A stretch of 20,248 nucleotides of DNA from Methylopumilus sp003533095 (GTDB taxonomy: Bacteria > Pseudomonadota > Gammaproteobacteria > Burkholderiales > Methylophilaceae): contig CAXBPZ010000019.1 of the NCBI GenBank assembly GCA_963977845.1, positions 1-20,248 of the forward strand, read 5' to 3'. Shown piece by piece: positions 14,265 to 20,248 of the stretch. Below the pieces are notes generated by a model. It did no database searches. It was not told the DNA's origin and saw only the letters and a program-made list of their open reading frames with translations. Numbering within the stretch: the first letter of the stretch is position 1; every line of letters starts with the position of its first letter. The translations under genes and the position numbers were made by a program.

Positions 14265-14940
14265 TCAATGCTTTTCGCTCTTCTATGGTAAAAGCTACTT
14301 TATTTCTTAAGTAAACTGGCTCAGCATGAATCAACTCAAATATTTTATTTTTAATAAAGGGTGTTGCGAGCTTTGAAATAGATTCAACGACTTCAATAGG
14401 GCCATCTATGAGATTTTCAATTTGTTGGCCAAAGTGATCTTTCATTTCTTGCTTGTATGTTTCAATTGCATTGCCTATCAAGGTCCAGCCTGATTCTTTA
14501 ATTCTAGGTAATTCATCTGGCTTATAAACCCCTTCAAACATAGGCTCTGAAAATGTTTTGCCCTCTTTTATATAGGCACTGAAATATATCTCACCCATTC
14601 TGGCATCAATAACACTGATCACTTTATTTTTACCAGACCTATCAGCAAGCGCTAAAAGGTTATTCACACCAATCACCGGTATTGAGGCACCATAACCTAA
14701 TCCGTAAGCAATCCCGCAGGCAATTCTAATCCCTGTAAATGAACCCGGCCCTTTACCGAATGCGATAGCATCAAGATCTTTTGTAGTTAATTGATGGTCA
14801 CTTAAGAATTTATTTATTTCCGGCAAGACAATTTCTGAATGTGTTTGTCCAGCCTTGATATTAATCGAATGAAAATCTTCATATATCTTCAAACCTAAAG
14901 ACATATATTCGGTGGAGGTATCCAAGGATAAGATCTTCAT
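14254..14940 (-). CDS. tsaB: tRNA threonylcarbamoyladenosine biosynthesis protein TsaB
   Basis: TsaB (YeaZ) is the partner that activates TsaD in making t6A at position 37 of ANN-reading tRNAs. The 228-residue protein starts with the ASKHA-fold strand MKILSLDTSTEYMSLGL and has the signature AFGKGPGSFTGIRIACGIAYG (about 61-81) followed by VIDARMGEIYF. It lacks the metal-binding histidines of TsaD, as expected. It sits three bases after the YoaA/DinG-type helicase gene on the same strand, the same neighbour as in E. coli (yoaA-tsaB). Confidence 0.95.
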   Translation of the reverse strand: MKILSLDTSTEYMSLGLKIYEDFHSINIKAGQTHSEIVLPEINKFLSDHQLTTKDLDAIAFGKGPGSFTGIRIACGIAYGLGYGASIPVIGVNNLLALADRSGKNKVISVIDARMGEIYFSAYIKEGKTFSEPMFEGVYKPDELPRIKESGWTLIGNAIETYKQEMKDHFGQQIENLIDGPIEVVESISKLATPFIKNKIFELIHAEPVYLRNKVAFTIEERKALNAI

Positions 14941-14943
14941 AAA

Positions 14944-16881
14944 TTAAATTTTCTCTAGAAACTCGACAACCTCTGAAGCATCCCGCGTTCGAGCAAAAGG
15001 AGGTAAACTCTGCCACATTTTTTTTCCATAAGCTTTTTCAATAATTCTTGTGTCACATATCACAAGAGCGCCCTTATCAAACTCATCTCGTATTAATCGA
15101 CCAGCGCCTTGTTTTAAAGTAATAACTGCATTTGGCAATTGGTATTCCATAAAAGCATTTTTACCACTTTGATTAATTTTATCAATTCTCGCAGCCAGCA
15201 CGGGATCTTCTGGAGAAAAAAATGGTAATTTATCTATCACTACTAATGACAAAGCGTCCCCCTTCACATCGACACCCTCCCAAAAACTTAAGGAGCCAAT
15301 GAGAATTGCGTGGCCATGCTCTCTAAATTTATTTAAAAGGTGATTTCTTGAGCCATCCCCTTGAAGGTAGATTGGATAATCCAATTTATCTGATTCAATT
15401 TTATCTTGAAGGAGGGTAAATATTTCCCGCATAGATTTTAATGTTGTGCATAAAATAAAGGCTCTGCCTCTACTTGCTTTAATAAAAGGATAGATTTGAT
15501 TTACAACTGCAAAATTAAAATTCTCGTGATTGGCATCCGGCATCGATTTAGGCACAAAGAGCAAAGCTTTTTCAGCATAATTAAACGGGCTTTCTTTAGA
15601 AACCGAATCTGCATCTCCTAAGCCTAACTGGCTTTTGAAATGATCAAAATTATTTTTTACAGCAAGTGTTGCTGATGTAAAGATCCATGAAGTTGAGTCA
15701 TTATTAATATGTTTTGCAAACATATCAGCGATCGACAACGGTGTATTATTAAGCTGTAAGGACTGAGAATAAACTTCGACCCATTTGATTGAGTTATTAT
15801 CTTTATCCTCTCGCCAAGCATCAAAAACTGAAAGTATTTCCTGGGTACTATCAAAATACTTTTCGATTTCTATATCTCTATCCTTATGAAGCGCCATTAA
15901 CTCAATTAATTTTTTGAGTTTTTCGATCAAGTCTTTGTAAGCAGAATCAAATCTGCTAAAAGAAGAAATTTTTTGATAGGGGTATCGATTAGGCTCTCGA
16001 GGAAATACGAGCCTAAAGTCTTTATTTGATTTTTCTAAGTCATTTAAAATCGGTTCAAAATCGGAAACATCTTTCATATGTTTTAAATAAATCTGATAGC
16101 CGTCTTTGACGATCTCGCCGATATGGTTGGTTGAAATATTTTTTCCAAAAAAAATAGATGCAATATCTGGAATCTGGTGAGCTTCATCAAAAATAACCGT
16201 CGCAGCCTTTGGAAGAAGTTCAGAGATACCTTCCTCCTTCATATTAAGATCAGCAAAAAATAAATGATGGTTGACGATAGTAACGTCCGCTGCTAGCGCT
16301 TTTTTTCGCGCGTTCATGACAAAACATTCTTTATAAAAACTACAATCCTGGCCTAAACAATTTTCTTTAGTAGAAGTTACTTGCGGCCATATAGAAGAAC
16401 CTTCTGGAATACTATCTAATTCAGTTCTATCCCCATCTTCACTATGTTTTGCGTGTTGGTTGGCGAGATGTAAATAAGTTACGTCTTCTTTAGTCATGAA
16501 AGCACCTTCAGTCATGGCATTTTCTAATCGCAGATGACATAAATAATTTGACCTACCTTTAAGCATAGCGAGACTGACTGGAACTTTTAATGCATCCCTA
16601 ATCATAGGAATGTCTTTAGTGAATAATTGGTCCTGTAAATTTTTAGTTGCTGTAGAAATAATAATTTTGCCGCCAGAAAGAAAAGCTGGTACAAGATAAG
16701 CAAAAGTTTTACCAATGCCAGTGCCCGCTTCAACAATTAATTTTTTTTTCTGCGTAATTGCTTCGTCAATTAAAACTGAAATATCTATCTGCTCTTGTCT
16801 CACTCGATAATCATCAATATGATTTGCTAGATCGCCTTTTTCACTAAAAAATTGTTTTATAAGTATTTCGTTCATGATCAC
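14944..16881 (-). CDS. yoaA: DinG/YoaA-type Fe-S DNA helicase (XPD-like)
   Basis: A superfamily 2 helicase of the XPD/DinG group, moving 5'-3' on single-stranded DNA during repair. The 645 residues include Walker A EAGTGIGKT (51-59) and four cysteines for a 4Fe-4S cluster (Cys115, Cys175, Cys180, Cys186). The conserved NHHL is at 204-207 and DEAH at 232-235. Motif VI (QGAGRLIRDEFDKGALVICDTR, in part) lies near the C-terminus. Its linkage to tsaB argues for YoaA rather than DinG, but I cannot exclude DinG. E. coli YoaA works with the chi subunit HolC, which makes the psi-like gene three genes downstream notable. The start could be Met1 or Met3 and the choice hardly matters. It is the first gene of the operon. 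Confidence 0.88.
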   Translation of the reverse strand: MIMNEILIKQFFSEKGDLANHIDDYRVRQEQIDISVLIDEAITQKKKLIVEAGTGIGKTFAYLVPAFLSGGKIIISTATKNLQDQLFTKDIPMIRDALKVPVSLAMLKGRSNYLCHLRLENAMTEGAFMTKEDVTYLHLANQHAKHSEDGDRTELDSIPEGSSIWPQVTSTKENCLGQDCSFYKECFVMNARKKALAADVTIVNHHLFFADLNMKEEGISELLPKAATVIFDEAHQIPDIASIFFGKNISTNHIGEIVKDGYQIYLKHMKDVSDFEPILNDLEKSNKDFRLVFPREPNRYPYQKISSFSRFDSAYKDLIEKLKKLIELMALHKDRDIEIEKYFDSTQEILSVFDAWREDKDNNSIKWVEVYSQSLQLNNTPLSIADMFAKHINNDSTSWIFTSATLAVKNNFDHFKSQLGLGDADSVSKESPFNYAEKALLFVPKSMPDANHENFNFAVVNQIYPFIKASRGRAFILCTTLKSMREIFTLLQDKIESDKLDYPIYLQGDGSRNHLLNKFREHGHAILIGSLSFWEGVDVKGDALSLVVIDKLPFFSPEDPVLAARIDKINQSGKNAFMEYQLPNAVITLKQGAGRLIRDEFDKGALVICDTRIIEKAYGKKMWQSLPPFARTRDASEVVEFLEKI

Positions 16882-16911
16882 ACGATTATCTCATGCAGAT
16901 GAAACTCGAAT

Positions 16912-16939
16912 TTCACAAACCCCTAATAAATGGTAAAAT
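16912..16939 (+). promoter_or_regulatory. Promoter of the NlpC/P60 gene with extended -10
   Basis: TTCACA (16912-16917), a 16-base spacer ending TGG, then TAAAAT (16934-16939) form a good sigma-70 promoter with an extended -10. Transcription would start near 16946, which rules out the upstream ATG at 16930 and fixes the gene start at 16966. Confidence 0.6.
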
Positions 16940-16965
16940 CTCGTAAATTTACTCATTTTCAAACT

Positions 16966-17496
16966 ATGAATTTCAAAGCTTTGTTCATTTTTTTAATTCT
17001 CGTATTTTCCAGCCCGTCTTGGGCGGAGGTTGATTCATCGAATTTAAGCGCTTTAGACACAGCTCCTTCTGCCGAGGTAACACAAGCAGCTGATCAGCAA
17101 TGGAAAAGCGATATTGCTCTCATTATTGATAAAGCCTATGAGCTCACAGGTATTAAATATAAGTTGGGCGGCTCTAAACCAGAAACCGGCTTTGATTGCA
17201 GTCAGTTTGTAAAATACGTCTTTGAACAAGCCTTAAATTTGAGCCTCCCCCCAAGTGCAAGATCCTTAAGCAAGGTGGGCGAATCGATTAAATTTGAAGA
17301 CTTGCAACCAGGCGATCTTGTTTTCTTTAATACTCGTAAATCTAAGTTCTCTCATGTCGGTATCTATGTAGGAAATAATGAATTTATTCATGCACCACGA
17401 ACAGGCAAAACTATTCGCGTTGAAAGTCTTACAAAAAACTATTGGCTTAAAAGATTTAATGGTGCAACAAGAGTTGAGCCTGAAGAAACGCTCTAG
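16966..17496 (+). CDS. Secreted NlpC/P60 family peptidoglycan hydrolase
   Basis: Predicted periplasmic cysteine peptidase that cuts cell-wall peptide stems. From the chosen start it has 176 residues. A signal peptide ends at about residue 20 (PSWA), and a short linker follows. The NlpC/P60 domain starts near residue 52 with the catalytic triad Cys78 in TGFDCSQFVKYVF, His130 in FSHVGIYVG and His142 in FIHAPRTGK. QPGDLVFFNT is another family hallmark. An upstream in-frame ATG at 16930 would bury the signal peptide behind 12 residues and lies inside the promoter, so I reject it. Its stop codon shares a CTAG with the stop of the convergent SelW-like gene. Confidence 0.93.
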   Translation: MNFKALFIFLILVFSSPSWAEVDSSNLSALDTAPSAEVTQAADQQWKSDIALIIDKAYELTGIKYKLGGSKPETGFDCSQFVKYVFEQALNLSLPPSARSLSKVGESIKFEDLQPGDLVFFNTRKSKFSHVGIYVGNNEFIHAPRTGKTIRVESLTKNYWLKRFNGATRVEPEETL

Positions 17497-17780
17497 AGGT
17501 CGGTATGGCCCAGATTTTTTTCTGGACTAATTTTATCCCTAATCAACTTTTTAATATCTTTAATATCAAGAAATCCTCCGAAGTCTGATCTAGAGTAGAT
17601 TTTTTCTTTATCCAAGAAAATTTCAAAAATACCTCCAGATTTAGGGGTTAAAGTAACAGATAAAATTTCATCCTGAAAAGTTGTTAGTATTTCCTGCATC
17701 ATCCATGAAGCTCTAGGAAGCCAACCACATTGTGTACAAAATTGAATCTCAATTTGATATGTTTTAGATTTAGTTCCCAT
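17493..17780 (-). CDS. SelT/SelW/SelH-family (Rdx) selenoprotein-W-like protein
   Basis: A 95-residue thioredoxin-like protein of the Rdx family. It has the N-terminal redox motif FCTQCGWLPRA (Cys15, Cys18; the cysteine form of the CxxU site), then WMMQEILTTF and a strand-loop segment TPKSGGIFEIFLDKEKIYS. The DFGGFLDIKDIKKLIRD segment is also typical of the family. Function in bacteria is not established; a redox role is inferred from the CxxC. It is a lone minus-strand gene between the NlpC gene and ctpA, with its stop overlapping that of the NlpC gene. Confidence 0.88.
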   Translation of the reverse strand: MGTKSKTYQIEIQFCTQCGWLPRASWMMQEILTTFQDEILSVTLTPKSGGIFEIFLDKEKIYSRSDFGGFLDIKDIKKLIRDKISPEKNLGHTDL

Positions 17781-17899
17781 AGTTCAAAATTATTCTTAAA
17801 ATATATTTATAAAAGCCTATTGATATAAGGTAAACAAAAAGACAGAATGCATTATTATCTAATAATCAATGGTTAAATAGCTTATTACGAAAGTCATTC

Positions 17900-19303
17900 A
17901 TGCGCTCAAAAATCGAAAAATTTACTCTCATAGCCTGCGGCGCTATTATCGGAGTTCTAATCAGTTTAAATTTACCTGTCTTTGCGGATAAGGCTGAAAA
18001 AAATAATCTTCCTATTGATGAGCTTAGAACCTTTGCTGAAGTTTTTGGGAAAATTAAATCTGATTACGTAGAGCCTGTAGAAGATAAGAAGCTTATCAAT
18101 GAAGCACTCAATGGCATGCTGACAGGGCTTGATCCTCATTCTTCCTTTCTAAATGTTGAAGACTTTAAAGATTTAAATCAAGCAACCCAAGGTGAATTTG
18201 GTGGTCTTGGTATCGAAGTTGGTATGGAAGATGGCTTTGTAAAAGTTATATCTCCCATTGAAGATAGTCCAGCATATAAAGCCGGATTAAAAAGTGGCGA
18301 TCTTATTATGAAATTAGATGAGACTTCTACAAAAGGCCTAACACTTAATGACTCAGTTAAAAAAATGCGTGGAAAACCAGGAACAAGCATTGTGTTAACC
18401 GTATTAAGGAAAGGCGAAACAAAACCTTTAACTTTTAATTTAGTGCGCGCTGTAATCAAATCACAAAGCGTTAAAGGAAAACTTACTGAACCGAATTATG
18501 CTTATGTTCGTATTGCTCAATTTCAAGAACACACAGGTGAAGATTTAGCGAAGCTCTTAAAAAATCTTCGTCAGCAAAATAAAACACCTCTCAAAGGTAT
18601 ATTGCTTGATCTTAGAAACAATCCAGGTGGCTTATTAAATGCAGCGGTCGGCGTATCCGCAGCTTTCTTGCCGAAAGGTGATTTAGTTGTTTATACAGAA
18701 GGTCGCGCGCAAGATTCAAAAATGCACTTAACAGCTGTTCCAGCAGACTACCTCAAAGGTGGCGGTAAAGATGATTATCTTAAAGATCTTCCAGAAGATA
18801 TTAGAACAACGCCTATGGCTGTTTTAGTTAATAACGGATCAGCATCTGCATCTGAAATTGTGGCGGGTGCACTCCAAGATCATAAAAGAGCTTTAATTGT
18901 CGGCATGCAAAGCTTTGGTAAGGGCTCCGTTCAAAGCATTCTTCCTATGAATAACGGTACAGCAATTAAGATGACTACAGCGAGATACTTTACCCCTAAT
19001 GGAAGATCGATTCAGGCAAAAGGTATTGTGCCTGATATTATCGTTGATGATGGAAGTGATCCTTCATTTGTGACTAAAGAAGCAGATCTCACAAACCATC
19101 TTTCAAATCCTAAAGATGCTGATGCAAATGCTGTATCTAAAGATAGCAAACCAGCAGCAGCGCCAGTCAAAAAACCTGAAGAAGAGAAAAAGAAAACTTC
19201 TGATGCCCCATCAGGCCCAATTGAGCCCGGTAGTAAGGCGGATAAGCAATTTCAAGAAGCAATGAATATCCTCAAAGGTCTTCAAATTATTCAAAACAAA
19301 TGA
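17900..19303 (+). CDS. ctpA: C-terminal processing peptidase (S41A, CtpA-type)
   Basis: A periplasmic serine peptidase that trims or degrades proteins from their C-termini, often cell-wall enzymes. The 467 residues start with a signal sequence or anchor (to about residue 29, VFA). The PDZ domain covers about 98-172 (FGGLGIEVG, SPAYKAGLKSGDLIMKLD). The S41 core has GILLDLRNNPGGLL at 233-246, catalytic Ser316 in NNGSASASEI and Lys341 in SFGKGSVQ, 25 residues apart as in the family. A Lys/Pro/Ala-rich linker near 405-440 precedes a short terminal helix. The stop overlaps the coq7 start by four bases (ATGA), so the genes are coupled. No strong ribosome binding site is visible. Confidence 0.95.
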   Translation: MRSKIEKFTLIACGAIIGVLISLNLPVFADKAEKNNLPIDELRTFAEVFGKIKSDYVEPVEDKKLINEALNGMLTGLDPHSSFLNVEDFKDLNQATQGEFGGLGIEVGMEDGFVKVISPIEDSPAYKAGLKSGDLIMKLDETSTKGLTLNDSVKKMRGKPGTSIVLTVLRKGETKPLTFNLVRAVIKSQSVKGKLTEPNYAYVRIAQFQEHTGEDLAKLLKNLRQQNKTPLKGILLDLRNNPGGLLNAAVGVSAAFLPKGDLVVYTEGRAQDSKMHLTAVPADYLKGGGKDDYLKDLPEDIRTTPMAVLVNNGSASASEIVAGALQDHKRALIVGMQSFGKGSVQSILPMNNGTAIKMTTARYFTPNGRSIQAKGIVPDIIVDDGSDPSFVTKEADLTNHLSNPKDADANAVSKDSKPAAAPVKKPEEEKKKTSDAPSGPIEPGSKADKQFQEAMNILKGLQIIQNK

Positions 19304-19920
19304 TTGATGATCTCATCATTGAATTTGATAAGGGCTTAAAGGTTTTATTTACTAAACCCAAAGGCTTAAGACCAAGACCCGATCTTAACATTGAAGACAC
19401 TGAATTAACTCCGGAAGAAAAAAAACGCACAATTGAATTGATGCGCGTAAACCATGCAGGTGAAGTTTGTGCTCAAGCTTTATACAGCGGACAACTTCTT
19501 TTTAATCCATATGGTGAAGGAGCGGAATCTTTAAAGAAAGCTTCTGAAGAAGAAGTGGATCACCTTGATTGGTGCAATTCTAGAATTCATGAATTAGGTG
19601 GCAAAACAAGCCTTCTTAATCCTATCTGGTATACAGGCTCTTTCTTAATAGGCTCTTTTGCAAGCGCCTTAGGTGAAAAATATAACTTAGGTTTTTTAGC
19701 TGAAACAGAACGTCAAGTCACACAACATTTAACAGGTCACCTAAACAAAATTTCTAAAAAAGACCTTAAAACAAATAAAATTTTAGAAGTGATGGCAAAT
19801 GATGAAGAACAACATGCAATCAAAGCAAAAAAACTCGGTGGTATTGAATTGCCTCATCCAGTGAAAAAATTCATGTCATTAACTTCAAAGGTCATGACAA
19901 CACTCTCTTCAAAAATTTAA
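19300..19920 (+). CDS. coq7: Demethoxyubiquinone hydroxylase Coq7
   Basis: A di-iron monooxygenase that hydroxylates the C6 position of the ubiquinone precursor, a late step of ubiquinone synthesis. The 206-residue protein carries the ferritin-like ligand set: Glu55 in VNHAGEVCAQALY, Glu85 and His88 in EEEVDHLDW, Glu137 in AETERQV, and Glu169 and His172 in NDEEQHA. This matches the Coq7 type that many betaproteobacteria use in place of the flavin enzyme UbiF. It is translationally coupled to ctpA upstream and followed by DUF2322 after three bases. The ubiquinone it makes feeds the respiratory chain ending in the oxidase encoded at the left of the window. Confidence 0.96.
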   Translation: MIDDLIIEFDKGLKVLFTKPKGLRPRPDLNIEDTELTPEEKKRTIELMRVNHAGEVCAQALYSGQLLFNPYGEGAESLKKASEEEVDHLDWCNSRIHELGGKTSLLNPIWYTGSFLIGSFASALGEKYNLGFLAETERQVTQHLTGHLNKISKKDLKTNKILEVMANDEEQHAIKAKKLGGIELPHPVKKFMSLTSKVMTTLSSKI

Positions 19921-19923
19921 TTC

Positions 19924-20238
19924 ATGCAAAAATTTAATGACATTTTATTAACGCTCGATAATTCAGATCATATTAATCGTATCGAGATTTATAAAAATAG
20001 CACCTTAATAGGTACTATTGAGAATAAACCGGGAAGCCAAGGCTCTATAAAAGTTTATCAACATCTCTGGAAACTCTTTGGTGCTATTACCTTAGACGCT
20101 GCAATTGAGGGTCTTGATTTATATTCAGAACATACTGAGGACGCTCAAAAAAATCCTGGTAAACATCCAAATATTGATCGTCTTCTTTCCGTGATGGAAG
20201 ATGAGCAGCCACTAAATTTAAAGATTATTAAAAAATAA
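19924..20238 (+). CDS. DUF2322 family protein
   Basis: A soluble 104-residue protein of unknown function. The sequence fits DUF2322: IEIYKNSTLIGTIENKPGSQG near the start, VYQHLWKLFGAI, an AIEGLDLYSEHTEDA helix, and the highly conserved NPGKHPNIDRLL at about 77-88. There is no signal peptide or membrane helix. It starts three bases after the coq7 stop and is surely in the same operon. The last ten bases of the window beyond its stop hold nothing I can call. Confidence 0.85.
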   Translation: MQKFNDILLTLDNSDHINRIEIYKNSTLIGTIENKPGSQGSIKVYQHLWKLFGAITLDAAIEGLDLYSEHTEDAQKNPGKHPNIDRLLSVMEDEQPLNLKIIKK

Positions 20239-20248
20239 TTAAATTATT

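Noticed and set aside
16930..16965. Upstream ATG start for the NlpC/P60 protein
   Set aside because: Falls within the predicted promoter and would place a charged extension before the signal peptide.

Overview
The window looks like a piece of a small, AT-rich betaproteobacterial genome, most plausibly a streamlined methylotroph of the Methylophilaceae (OM43/LD28-like). This is inferred from family resemblance, low G+C, short spacers and gene order; no search was run. The first ~940 bases do not belong with the rest. They are clearly richer in G+C (29/60 at 601-660 against 21/60 at 19681-19740) and encode an N-terminal piece of a Bacteroidota-like ComEC. That piece stops abruptly where a heme A synthase gene, itself cut in half, begins. 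An assembly chimera is the simplest explanation.

From 941 to 8693 lies a terminal-oxidase locus, mostly on the minus strand. In transcription order it holds coxB (subunit II with a fused cytochrome c), coxA, a 40-residue assembly peptide, ctaG, coxC, then SURF1, an SCO/thioredoxin-fold-like membrane protein, and truncated ctaA. A DUF2909 membrane protein and a TlpA-like thiol oxidoreductase sit on the opposite strand within it. Together these make and assemble a caa3-type cytochrome c oxidase: CtaG for CuB, thiol/SCO-like proteins for CuA, SURF1 and CtaA for heme a. A DUF2244 gene and tRNA-Leu(CAA) lie upstream of coxB. The canonical K-channel residues appear to be missing in both CoxA and CoxB.

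From 8835 to 11444 there are queA, a predicted secreted protein of unknown function closed by a perfect palindromic terminator, and a separately promoted small DUF1097-like membrane protein. From 11570 to 16881 one minus-strand operon carries a DinG/YoaA-type Fe-S helicase, tsaB, rimI, a protein resembling DNA polymerase III psi (HolD), and proS. From 16912 to the end, the plus strand carries an NlpC/P60 hydrolase and a ctpA-coq7-DUF2322 operon, with a SelW-like protein on the minus strand between them.

The most interesting items are the HolD-like protein next to rimI (the position holD occupies in E. coli), the apparent joint loss of K-channel residues in CoxA and CoxB, and a hairpin between coxA and the assembly genes.
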